A stretch of 64,000 nt of DNA from Algoriphagus sp. GTDB lineage: Bacteria; Bacteroidota; Bacteroidia; Cytophagales; Cyclobacteriaceae. This document shows, in pieces, positions 54,021-62,632 of the stretch (the stretch's first letter is position 1; every line of letters begins with the position of its first letter). The stretch is taken from NCBI GenBank assembly GCA_029945945.1, contig JAQSDM010000009.1, positions 372,001 to 436,000 of the forward strand, written 5' to 3'. Made by a program: the position numbers and the translations under genes. The notes below the pieces were generated by a model. The model saw only the letters and a list, made by a program, of their open reading frames with translations. It was not told the origin of the DNA and ran no database searches.

Positions 54021-55601
54021 ATGAAGAAAGAATTTACGCTGCAGCTAAGCCCGGAAGAGGCTTATGATCCGGAAGTATTTAAACTGACAGTCCTGAAAAA
54101 AGCAGGATTAAGCCCTGATTCCCCTGAGGCTTTCGTGCGGCAAACCCGAAGATCCATTGATGCGCGAGGTAGGAGCATAAAAGTCAATGTTGAGGCTGAA
54201 CTTTTTATCAAAGAAACTCCCGAGCCGCTTCTTGATCATCTTCCTGAATATAAAAACGTGTGCCAATCTGATCCGATTATTATTGTAGGAGCCGGGCCGG
54301 CAGGTTTATTTGCCACTCTGCGGGCAATAGAGCTGGGCGTAAAACCAATTCTGATAGAACGTGGGAAGGATGTCAGAGCTCGAAGGAGAGACCTTGCTGC
54401 AATTAACAAAGACCATATTGTAAACCCAGACTCAAATTATTGTTTTGGGGAAGGAGGAGCCGGAACGTATTCCGACGGCAAGCTATATACACGTTCCAAA
54501 AAGCGTGGAGATATCCGAAGGATTATGGAGATTTTTGTGGCACACGGAGCGACCGAGGAAATTCTGGTCGATGCGCATCCGCATATCGGAACTAATAAAT
54601 TACCTCAACTCGTAGCTCGGCTTCGCCAAACCATACTTGATAACGGAGGTGAAATTCACTTTGAGACCAGAGTTGAAGATTTTTTAATTGAGGGAAACGA
54701 AATAAAAGGAGTTGTAACCCAACAAGGAGATAAGATCAAAGGATTGGGAGTGATTCTGGCTACCGGTCATTCTGCCCGGGATATTTTTGAGCTTTTACAC
54801 CAAAAAGAAATCCTGATTGAAGCCAAGGCTTTTGCTTTGGGAGTCCGGATTGAGCATAGCCAAAATCTGATCGATCGGATTCAATATCATTGCGAAATTG
54901 ATCGGGGACCTTATTTGCCGGCTTCTGCCTATTCGTTGGTTCACCAGACTGAATACAACCAAAAGCAGCGCGGAGTTTTTAGCTTTTGCATGTGTCCGGG
55001 AGGATTCATTGTGCCATCCGCCACTTCCCCGGGAGAATTGGTTGTGAACGGGATGAGTCCGAGCAGGAGGGATGGAAAGTTTGCCAATTCCGGAATGGTT
55101 GTTTCGGTGGAATTGGAAGATCTTCCTGAATACAGAAAATTCGGGCCATTGGCAGCGATGCATTTTCAGGCTGAAATAGAGAGGAAAGCCTGGAAAGCCG
55201 GAGGTGAAACTCAGGTGGCTCCGGCACAACGAATGGTTGATTTTGTGGAAAAACGTGTGAGTTCCTCTCTTTTGGACACTTCTTACCAACCCGGATTAAA
55301 TTCCGTTGAAATGCGTCAGGTTTTACCTGATTTTATTTCTGAGCGGATGGCAATGGCTTTCAAAGCTTTTGGCCAAAAGATGAAAGGATACTTCACCAAC
55401 GATGCTCAATTGATTGGTGTTGAAAGCCGAACATCCTCTCCGGTTAGGGTACCAAGAGATAAGGAAACCTTCGAGCATCCTCAGATCAAGCGTCTTTATC
55501 CCTGCGGAGAAGGAGCAGGCTATGCCGGCGGAATAGTCTCAGCTGCAATGGATGGCGAGAGATGTGCCGAGATGCTTATTACTGCTTACGTGAAAAATTA
55601 A
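54021..55601 (+). CDS. FAD-dependent dehydrogenase (COG2509-like)
   Basis: 526 residues. The dinucleotide-binding loop is IIVGAGPAGLFATLRAIELG near residue 90, followed by PILIERGKDVRARRRD, and the C-terminal CGEGAGYAGGIVSAAMDGERCAE closes the FAD site. NYCFGEGGAGTYSDGKLYTRSKKRGD and SFCMCPGGFIVPSATSPGELVVNGMS are signatures of this widespread but functionally uncharacterised family. No partner gene is nearby. Confidence 0.9.
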   Translation: MKKEFTLQLSPEEAYDPEVFKLTVLKKAGLSPDSPEAFVRQTRRSIDARGRSIKVNVEAELFIKETPEPLLDHLPEYKNVCQSDPIIIVGAGPAGLFATLRAIELGVKPILIERGKDVRARRRDLAAINKDHIVNPDSNYCFGEGGAGTYSDGKLYTRSKKRGDIRRIMEIFVAHGATEEILVDAHPHIGTNKLPQLVARLRQTILDNGGEIHFETRVEDFLIEGNEIKGVVTQQGDKIKGLGVILATGHSARDIFELLHQKEILIEAKAFALGVRIEHSQNLIDRIQYHCEIDRGPYLPASAYSLVHQTEYNQKQRGVFSFCMCPGGFIVPSATSPGELVVNGMSPSRRDGKFANSGMVVSVELEDLPEYRKFGPLAAMHFQAEIERKAWKAGGETQVAPAQRMVDFVEKRVSSSLLDTSYQPGLNSVEMRQVLPDFISERMAMAFKAFGQKMKGYFTNDAQLIGVESRTSSPVRVPRDKETFEHPQIKRLYPCGEGAGYAGGIVSAAMDGERCAEMLITAYVKN

Positions 55602-55898
55602 TCTGTCAAGAATCAAGAAGCGAGAATCAAGAAGCGAGAAGCAAAACCCAGAGATATAAGATTTAAGACATAAGACGTAAGATTTGGAAAAACCAAGGGA
55701 AGTTCAATTCCTAATTCCACATTCCTAATTCCTCATTTTAAATTTTTCATTCTTAATTCCACATTCCTAATTCCTCATTTTAAATTTTAAATTCTTCTTT
55801 CCTAATTCCTCATTTTAAATTTTAAATTCCTCATCCCTTTCCCTGCCAACTCCTGACAATACCATTTCCCATCGCCAACATTTCCCTACTTTTACCCC
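55602..55898. repeat. low-complexity gap (GAATCAAGAAGCGA, then CCTAATTCCTCATTTTAAA)
   Basis: Begins with GAATCAAGAAGCGAGAA repeated and continues (about 55705-55830) with CCTAATTCCTCATTTTAAATT words, matching the style of 865-930. No gene is visible. Confidence 0.7.
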
Positions 55899-57281
55899 AT
55901 GGAATTTGCCATTGTCGATATAGAAACCACAGGCGGTGCGCCAACCGGGGGAGGAATCACTGAGATTGCGGTACTGATTCACGATGGCGAGTCGATCGTC
56001 CGGGAGTATCAGACGTTGATCAATCCCGGGCATGCGATTCCAACTTACATCACCGGGTTGACAGGCATCGATAATTTCATGGTCAGAGAGGCCCCGACTT
56101 TTACCCAGATTCTGGATGAACTTTGGGAATTGCTGGAGGGAAAGGTTTTTGTGGCGCATCAGGTTAATTTTGATTTCAGCTTTATTCGGGAAGCCTTTCT
56201 CAAGGAAGGCAGGGATTTGAAATCCGAGAAACTTTGTACCGTCCGATTGAGCCGAAAGGCATTTCCGGGTTTGAGTTCGTACAGCCTCGGAAGACTCTGC
56301 GAAACTCAGGGAATTCCCATTACAGCACGTCACCGGGCTATGGGAGATGCGCGGGCAACGGCGATACTTTTTGACCGGATGATCAAACAAAAGCCTGATA
56401 TTATTTCCAGCTCCCTGAAAAAGAATTCGGGCGAGACCTTTCTTCCTCCCAATTTCCCAATTTCAAAATTTCGGCAAATCCCTGAATCTTGCGGGGTTTA
56501 TTACATGATCAATGAGAAAGGGAAGATTGTCTATGTCGGCAAAGCAATCAATATTCGGGAGAGATTTAAGAACCATTTTTCTGGCCAGGCTTTACCGGAA
56601 CTGAAGCAGAAACTCAAAGCAGAAGTGGTTGATTTGAAGTGGCAATTAACCGGAACTGAATTTTTGGCTCTGCTCGTTGAATCATTAGAGATCAGAAGAT
56701 TATGGCCAAAATATAATTCAGCTCTTAAGATTCCAAAGACACTTTGGGGATTGTTTCACTATCAGGATGGGTCAGGGTTTTATCGGTTTCAGGTTGCAAA
56801 AGTGACTAAGTTTTTAAAGCCTTTGGAAACGTTTTTTTCCACGGATGAAGCCAATGCATTTTTGAAAATGGGCATCGAGCAATATGGTTTATGCAGTCGC
56901 TTGAGCGGAGTGAGAAAAGTGAATTGTGCCGTGGTCCAGGATCCAAACTGCCAAGGAGCTTGTGCTTCAGAGGAACTTCCGTCAGATTACAATAAAAGAG
57001 TTGAGGAGTTTTTGAAGAGGATTTCGGCAAGTCAAAAAGAGCTCATGATTACACTTCCCGGAAAAGATGAATCTGAGGTTGCTGTTTGCCTTTTTGAGCG
57101 AGGGATTTTAAGCAGGTATGGATTTTTTCCAATGGAGGAAAAGGAAAAAATTACTTCCGAAATGCTTGAAATAATCTCTCAGGTACCGGAGACTTTTTAT
57201 ATCCTGAGACAGTTTATTCATCTGATTGACCCGTCACAAATTAAGGTTTTGGAAACAGTTGAAAAGGGATTTTTGACGTAA
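55899..57281 (+). CDS. DnaQ-like exonuclease fused to GIY-YIG nuclease domain
   Basis: 460 residues. Residues 1-170 form a DEDDh 3'-5' exonuclease: FAIVDIETTGG (Asp-Glu), AHQVNFDFSFI (Asp) and RHRAMGDARAT (His, Asp). A GIY-YIG domain follows: GVYYMINEKGKIVYVGKAINIRERFKNHF near residues 198-226, with the later Glu in SLEIRRLWPKYNSALK. This fusion (exonuclease plus UvrC/Cho-like nuclease) is known in Bacteroidota and actinobacteria and is thought to act in DNA repair. It stands alone between low-complexity tracts. Confidence 0.92.
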   Translation: MEFAIVDIETTGGAPTGGGITEIAVLIHDGESIVREYQTLINPGHAIPTYITGLTGIDNFMVREAPTFTQILDELWELLEGKVFVAHQVNFDFSFIREAFLKEGRDLKSEKLCTVRLSRKAFPGLSSYSLGRLCETQGIPITARHRAMGDARATAILFDRMIKQKPDIISSSLKKNSGETFLPPNFPISKFRQIPESCGVYYMINEKGKIVYVGKAINIRERFKNHFSGQALPELKQKLKAEVVDLKWQLTGTEFLALLVESLEIRRLWPKYNSALKIPKTLWGLFHYQDGSGFYRFQVAKVTKFLKPLETFFSTDEANAFLKMGIEQYGLCSRLSGVRKVNCAVVQDPNCQGACASEELPSDYNKRVEEFLKRISASQKELMITLPGKDESEVAVCLFERGILSRYGFFPMEEKEKITSEMLEIISQVPETFYILRQFIHLIDPSQIKVLETVEKGFLT

Positions 57282-57698
57282 GATTTTAGATTTAAGATTT
57301 TGGTCTATACACCATAGTCGATAGTCACAACTCCCAACTGACCACTTTACCCCTAACCCCCTGAAGGGGGAATAGAACAACTCCAACCTTATTGCGTGTC
57401 AATTTCTTGGATCTTGACTCTATTAGTCTCCAATCTCTTATCTCTTTTCTCCAATCTCTTATCTCTTATCTCCAATCTCTTATCTCTTATCTCCAATCTC
57501 TTATCTCTTATCTCTTATCTCTTTTCTCCAATCTCCAATCTCCTATCTCTTTTCTCCAATCTCTTATCTCTTTTCTCCAATCTCCAATCTCCAATCTCCA
57601 ATCTCTTTTCTCCAATCTCTTTTCTCCAATCTCTTATCTCTTTTCTCCAATCTCCAATCTCTTAACTTCCAACTTCCCACCTCCAGACCTCCCTCTTC
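57282..57698. repeat. pyrimidine-rich tract (TCTCTTATCTCCAATCTC)
   Basis: A small palindrome CCCCCTGAAGGGGG lies at 57357-57370. From about 57420 to 57670 the plus strand is a run of CTCTTATCTC and CCAATCTC words without any gene; two plus-strand frames remain open through it (57392-57817, 57396-57665) and give only Leu/Ser/Ile/Asn monotony. The tract separates the convergent exonuclease and GNAT genes. Confidence 0.85.
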
Positions 57699-58259
57699 CT
57701 ACCTCCAACCCATTTTCAATTCCTTCCATTCCGATTCCAGCACGCTGTAATAAATCGTATCCCGTCTCCTTCCTTTGGTCATCAGGGTATGGCTTCGCAA
57801 AATTCCTTCTTCGGTAATTCCCATTTTTAGCAGGGCTTTTCTGGCGGGTAGATTCAGAACATCCGTTTTGATTTCCACCCGCTTCATTCCCAGGGTTTCA
57901 AAGGCATATTCCAGCATGAGCATCTTCATCTGAAGGTTGATTCCCGAACCCTGAAATTCTCTCCCAAGCCAGGTCCAGCCGATTTCGATTCGTTGATCGC
58001 GGGGAGAAAAATTTCCAAAAGCAGTACTTCCCGCAATTTTGTCACTTAGCTTGTCTACGACTGTAAACTGTAGCCTTTCTCCCAGAAATGCAGGCTTGGC
58101 CCAATCTTCAAAATCATTTTCGATGCTGAGATCATGAGTAAAATATATCCATAGCGTCGGGTCAATCGCCAATGGTTTTAGCAATGAAAAGTCCTGCCGG
58201 GTAATTGGCCGCAGCAGGACTTTTGTATTCTCTAATTTCAGATTGAAATCTAAACTCAT
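57699..58259 (-). CDS. GNAT-family N-acetyltransferase (RimJ-like)
   Basis: 186 residues. The start LENTKVLLRPITRQDFSLLKPLA and the acetyl-CoA region IEIGWTWLGREFQGSGINLQMKMLMLEYAFETLGMKRVEIKTDVLNLPARKALLKMG are those of RimJ/RimL-type acetyltransferases. Target unknown. It overlaps the upstream aminotransferase gene by 4 bases and is in one operon with it. Confidence 0.88.
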   Translation of the reverse strand: MSLDFNLKLENTKVLLRPITRQDFSLLKPLAIDPTLWIYFTHDLSIENDFEDWAKPAFLGERLQFTVVDKLSDKIAGSTAFGNFSPRDQRIEIGWTWLGREFQGSGINLQMKMLMLEYAFETLGMKRVEIKTDVLNLPARKALLKMGITEEGILRSHTLMTKGRRRDTIYYSVLESEWKELKMGWR

Positions 58260-59383
58260 CCAAGAACTTCTTTTAACGCCTGATTAAAGACTGCGACTTC
58301 TTCCAAAGTTCCTGTCGAAACACGGCACCAGTCATTAAGAGGAGGGAACGGACGACCTATAATGATATTCCTTGCCTCCATGATTTTATTCATTTCAACG
58401 ATGTCTTTTCCTGATTGGAAAAACACAAAATTTGCATGCGAGGGAAGGTAGGGAAGTTTCAATTCATCCAGGGTTTGGATGATCATGGCTTTTGCCTCCA
58501 GGGTTTTTTGGAGCGAAAACTGATAGAAATCTTTGTCCGCCAACGCAGCTTTTCCTGCTTCAATGGCCATGATATTGGTATTTGCAACTACCCGATCTTT
58601 GAGTTGAGCCGCCAGTGCCGGACGAGCAATTAGATAGCCAAGGCGAATTCCTGCAAGTCCGTAAACCTTTGAAAGGGTTCTGGATACGATCACATCTGCT
58701 CCTTTTTTCACAAGTTCCACCATCGAAGGATAATTTGGCTCCGTGATGTAATCGTAATAGGCCTCATCACTGAATACGATCGTCTTTTTACTGACAGTTT
58801 CGCAGAAATCAAGTACACGATCAGCGGGTAAAAGTTTCCCGGTAGGATTGTTAGGATTGCAAAGGAAGACCAGCTTTGTATCTGAAGACACCCGCTTTTC
58901 AATTTCATCAAGATCAAAGTCTAGATCCTTGGTCAAAGGCACCCAGTTGATGTCTTTACCCCAAAGTTCAGCATATGTCATCATCGAAAGGAAAGTCGGT
59001 GCACAGGTGATGATTTCGCCATCTCCGCCACCAAAAGTAACCCCGGCGATTTTTAAGCCTTCAGTAGATCCGGCAACCAGGACAATATGATCTTCAGGAA
59101 CGCCTTCTTTGGCGGCTATCATTTTTTCCAACTCCTTATTATATCCCCATGGATATCGGCAACCCAAATCAAAGCCTGCAGTCATAGCTTTTCGCATTGA
59201 TTCTGAAGGGCCGTATGGGTTTTCGTTTGATCCCAACCTGACAATACCGTCAAAAGGACGGGGATTATATTTCCTGATTTCCTCGGCTGTCAAGGAGGGA
59301 ACGAATCCTGCACTTCCCAACATCGCGAGACCACTACTTAAGGAGGCTTTTTTCAGCCATGATCTTCTTGTTATTCCTGTCAT
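58256..59383 (-). CDS. Tat-exported class I/II aminotransferase (HisC-like)
   Basis: 375 residues. The N-terminus MTGITRRSWLKKASLSSGLAMLGSAGF is a twin-arginine signal, so the enzyme should fold with PLP in the cytoplasm and be exported. The aminotransferase core has RLGSNENPYGPSESMRKAM, GSTEGLKIAGVTF, FLCNPNNPTG, VFSDEAYYDYI and the PLP lysine in SRTLSKVYGLAGIRLGYL. It resembles histidinol-phosphate aminotransferases but is not within a his operon. An exported PLP aminotransferase is unusual though known in this phylum. Confidence 0.88.
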   Translation of the reverse strand: MTGITRRSWLKKASLSSGLAMLGSAGFVPSLTAEEIRKYNPRPFDGIVRLGSNENPYGPSESMRKAMTAGFDLGCRYPWGYNKELEKMIAAKEGVPEDHIVLVAGSTEGLKIAGVTFGGGDGEIITCAPTFLSMMTYAELWGKDINWVPLTKDLDFDLDEIEKRVSSDTKLVFLCNPNNPTGKLLPADRVLDFCETVSKKTIVFSDEAYYDYITEPNYPSMVELVKKGADVIVSRTLSKVYGLAGIRLGYLIARPALAAQLKDRVVANTNIMAIEAGKAALADKDFYQFSLQKTLEAKAMIIQTLDELKLPYLPSHANFVFFQSGKDIVEMNKIMEARNIIIGRPFPPLNDWCRVSTGTLEEVAVFNQALKEVLG

Positions 59384-59584
59384 TATTTCTCCGATTTGAT
59401 TGTTAAAATACTAAGCTTTTGCCAAGAGTTTTAGGAAAATTACATTTTCAACCAGACTTTATTAAAATTTGATTTTTGGTTGAAATTCCTGCTAAAATAA
59501 AATTTTATCTATTAAATAAAGATATCAACAAAATTATTTTTTAAATTAAAGACTAAGCGCAATTAACCTTAAAACCCAGAATTT

Positions 59585-60376
59585 ATGAAAAAGCTATTGT
59601 TTTTGATGATTTGCGGGTTGCTGTGGGCAGGATCGCTCAACGCCCAGCAAACTCAGTACATGGTATTCGAATTTATCAAAGTTGACAACGATCAGATCTT
59701 TGACTACATCGAATTTAAGGACTTAATGGAAAAAGTTTATCGTCAGGCATTGAATGACAAACAAATCAAAGGTTGGGACTTTTGGTCTCTTCAGTCAGGT
59801 GCTGATCATGGTGCATTCCAATATATTATGATCACTTATTATGAGGATCCGGTGAAAATGATGAATGGACTGGATGAATCAAAGATGATGTCCTATACCA
59901 AAATTGCCTATCCTCATCTCAGCGATGCTCAGGTGGCCAATTTATTTCAGCAATCTCTTGCGATGAGAGAGTTGCCAATGAGACTCTACATGAAGGAAAT
60001 CATTTCTACAAAAGATAATTTTCAAATGAAGCAGGGAGTTTTGGCCTCGTTTGATTTAATGAAAGCGACAGAAGGAAAGTTTGATGCCTATGAAAAAGCA
60101 GAAACAGAGGTTTTCAGACCTATTCATCAAAAGCGAATAGATCAGGGTCTGATGGGGCATTGGAGCCTCCTGAGAACAGCTTTACCGCTTGGATCTGAAG
60201 CGAAATCCACACATTTGACAATTAATATGTACAGGGATTACATGCAGTTTTTCAATGCTCAGGCTTATGAAGATATCAATCAAACTGAAGCACAAAGGCA
60301 AGCTGTCAATGAAGGTCTGAGCTCAAGGGATCAGAAATGGGTTTACTTGGCAACATTAGAAAACGTAGTGCGATAG
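59585..60376 (+). CDS. secreted protein of unknown function
   Basis: 263 residues with a clear signal peptide (MKKLLFLMICGLLWAGSLNA, cut after LNA-QQ). The rest is soluble and contains repeated helix-strand elements (YMVFEFIKVDNDQIFDYIEFKDLMEKVYRQ and VLASFDLMKATEGKFDAYEKAETEVFRPIHQKRI) suggestive of two related ferredoxin-like (dimeric alpha-beta barrel) halves. Not recognised by name. It lies alone and converges with the MFS gene, with a shared hairpin between them. Confidence 0.75.
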   Translation: MKKLLFLMICGLLWAGSLNAQQTQYMVFEFIKVDNDQIFDYIEFKDLMEKVYRQALNDKQIKGWDFWSLQSGADHGAFQYIMITYYEDPVKMMNGLDESKMMSYTKIAYPHLSDAQVANLFQQSLAMRELPMRLYMKEIISTKDNFQMKQGVLASFDLMKATEGKFDAYEKAETEVFRPIHQKRIDQGLMGHWSLLRTALPLGSEAKSTHLTINMYRDYMQFFNAQAYEDINQTEAQRQAVNEGLSSRDQKWVYLATLENVVR

Positions 60377-60389
60377 TCCGGTTCGCTAA

Positions 60390-61595
60390 CTATGCAGGGA
60401 GGCTTTGAGACGAGGCCTCCCTTTTTTTGTCAAAAATTTTGAAAATGATCAACCCTGAAAATGAGCCAATGCTCAAAAGAGCAAGCATTTGGTCTACCTG
60501 AATCCACTTAAGCAGTAATTGGCCCAATTGGATGCTGAAGATAGTCAGTGTGAAACCAAGACAATTGACGATCGTCATTGCTGTTCCCTTGTATTCGGCT
60601 GGTACACTTTGGGCCACCATCGTTGAAAACTGTGGAGAGTCCGCAGTCACGAGGAACCCCCAAACTCCTAAAAACGGAATCCAGATCCAGGAGGGAAGCT
60701 CAAAAAACACAACGAATGGAATGAGGATGCAACAAATCCCCGAACCGATTAAGGCTGACTGAGCCACGGATTTGCTTCCTTTTTTCGCTGCAATCAGACC
60801 GCCAAGCCCACAAGAAACTGATCCGATTGCAATAATTACAAAGGAAAGCAGAGAATTTACACTGTCAGAATTTTGGCCTTTTGACAAATAGGCGATCAGC
60901 ATCGGTACAAAAGCCCAAAACGTGTAAAGCTCCCACATATGTCCAAAATAGCCGGCTGAGATGCTTTTCAGTTCCGTGATTTTATAGAGTTTGGGCAAAA
61001 GTCCCAGATCAAATTTTGGGTTTGGTTTGTGATGAGGCCCATCCGGCACGAAGAATCCGATGATCGCTCCGCCCACTATTGCGAGGAGGGAAGTACTCCA
61101 AAAGATAATTTTCCAGGATAAATTCAGATCAAGCCCCTTGATAAGATGAGGAAAGGCAGTTCCTAAAACGGTCGCTCCGACCAGAAAACCCAAAGCAGTT
61201 CCCAATCCCTTTTGATAATAATCCGACGCGATTTTCATTCCCACCGGATAGATTCCTGCCAGGAAAAAGCCCACCATAAACCGGCAAGCCAAGACGATTC
61301 CCAGTTTCATGGGTAATACCGGAATCATCAGATTGAAAATTGCTGCTAAAACAGCACTGAAGAAAAATACATCTCTTGGGGAAAATCGATCCGGAATGGA
61401 AAGGAAGGCGAAAACCAATGTCCCTACAATAAACCCAAACTGGACAGATGAGGTGATGCTGGCTAAAATCCCCGGATTATTGAGAAGAATGCTGATTTCA
61501 GGGGCGACGGCATTACTGGCAAACCAAAGAGAAGTGCCCAGAAATTGAGCGATAACGATCAAAATCAGGGCACTTCGAGGGGAAATAGCAGGCAT
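60390..61595 (-). CDS. MFS transporter
   Basis: 401 residues with 12 predicted membrane helices. ALILIVIAQFLGTSLWFASNAV starts the first helix, and the loop FLSIPDRFSPRDVFFFSAVLAAIF and GFFLAGIYPVGMKIASDYYQKGLGTALGFLVGATVLG fit the family. Substrate unknown. Its ATG overlaps the stop of the aldo/keto reductase gene by one base (TAATG), so the two are translationally coupled. Confidence 0.9.
   Translation of the reverse strand: MPAISPRSALILIVIAQFLGTSLWFASNAVAPEISILLNNPGILASITSSVQFGFIVGTLVFAFLSIPDRFSPRDVFFFSAVLAAIFNLMIPVLPMKLGIVLACRFMVGFFLAGIYPVGMKIASDYYQKGLGTALGFLVGATVLGTAFPHLIKGLDLNLSWKIIFWSTSLLAIVGGAIIGFFVPDGPHHKPNPKFDLGLLPKLYKITELKSISAGYFGHMWELYTFWAFVPMLIAYLSKGQNSDSVNSLLSFVIIAIGSVSCGLGGLIAAKKGSKSVAQSALIGSGICCILIPFVVFFELPSWIWIPFLGVWGFLVTADSPQFSTMVAQSVPAEYKGTAMTIVNCLGFTLTIFSIQLGQLLLKWIQVDQMLALLSIGSFSGLIIFKIFDKKREASSQSLPA
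60397..60428. terminator. hairpin terminator between convergent genes
   Basis: GGGAGGC and GCCTCCC form a 7-bp stem followed on the plus strand by TTTTTTTG. It ends the secreted-protein gene; the hairpin overlaps the last codons of the MFS gene on the other strand. Confidence 0.8.
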
Positions 61596-62614
61596 TAAGC
61601 TCCGAGGATTTTCTTGATTTCCGCCAACTCAGATTCGGTAAAGCTGCTGTTTGCAACAGCAGCTACGTTATCATCCAACTGCTCAGCTTTTGACACTCCG
61701 ATCAGTACGGAAGTAATTCTTGGATCTTTCAGCAACCAGGCTATAGCCATTTGCGCAAGGCTTTGCCCTCTTTTCAGCGCAATTTCATTTAGCTGTCTGA
61801 TCATTTCCAGTTTTTCACCGCCAATTTGATCAGCCTTGAGATATCGGCCATCTTTGGCAGCACGTGAATCAGCAGGAATTCCTTTCAGGTATTTATCGGT
61901 CAGCATTCCCTGCTCAAGCGGCGAGAAAGCAATACTTCCCACGCCTTTATCACCCAGGACATCCATTAAGCCTTTTTCTGCCCAGCGATCAATCATGCTG
62001 TAGCGAGGCTGGTGAATCAGCATGGGAGTTCCCAGATTTTTCAGGATTTCAATAGCTTTCGCAGTATCCTCAGCGCTGTATTGAGAAACGCCCACATAAA
62101 GTGCTTTTCCCTGTCTTACCAATAGATCCAAAGCACCCATTGTTTCTTCCAAAGGAGTCTCAGGATCTGGTCTGTGGTGATAGAAAATATCCACATAATC
62201 CAGCCCCATTCGCTTCAGACTTTGGTCACAGCTGGCGACCAGGTATTTTTTGGAGCCGTAGTTTCCATAGGGACCGGGCCACATATCCCAGCCGGCTTTG
62301 GAGGAAATGATCAATTCATCCCGGTAAGGAAGGAAGTCTTTTTGAAGGATTCTTCCGAAGTTTTCTTCGGCTGAACCAAAAGGAGGTCCGTAATTATTAG
62401 CAAGGTCGAAGTGGCAAATTCCAAGGTCAAATGCTCTTCTCAGGATTTTTCGGCCAAGTGTAAAATCTGCATTGTGACCGAAATTATGCCAAAGGCCAAG
62501 GCTGATTTCCGGTAAAACCAAGCCGCTTTTCCCGCAGCGACGATACTTCATTTGAGAGTAGCGGTCAGCAGCAGGCTGATAGGGTTGGAGAGCGTTCTGA
62601 TCGTTGATGTTCAT
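61595..62614 (-). CDS. aldo/keto reductase (YghZ-like)
   Basis: 339 residues of the NADPH-dependent aldo/keto reductase family. The catalytic set is visible: CHFDLANNYGPP (Asp, Tyr), ELIISSKAGWDMWPGPYG (Lys) and IFYHHRPDPETPLEETMGAL (His), plus the cofactor end FSPLEQGMLTDKYLKG. Close to the YghZ/L-glyceraldehyde-3-phosphate reductase group. It lies between a YfcC-like carrier and an MFS transporter, all on the minus strand. Confidence 0.92.
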   Translation of the reverse strand: MNINDQNALQPYQPAADRYSQMKYRRCGKSGLVLPEISLGLWHNFGHNADFTLGRKILRRAFDLGICHFDLANNYGPPFGSAEENFGRILQKDFLPYRDELIISSKAGWDMWPGPYGNYGSKKYLVASCDQSLKRMGLDYVDIFYHHRPDPETPLEETMGALDLLVRQGKALYVGVSQYSAEDTAKAIEILKNLGTPMLIHQPRYSMIDRWAEKGLMDVLGDKGVGSIAFSPLEQGMLTDKYLKGIPADSRAAKDGRYLKADQIGGEKLEMIRQLNEIALKRGQSLAQMAIAWLLKDPRITSVLIGVSKAEQLDDNVAAVANSSFTESELAEIKKILGA

Positions 62615-62632
62615 ATTAATAGGTTAGGAGGT

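Noticed and set aside
57392..57817. Two plus-strand frames of 141 and 89 codons through the pyrimidine tract
   Set aside because: Only repeats of SLISYLQSL-type words; the DNA is low complexity and overlaps the GNAT gene.
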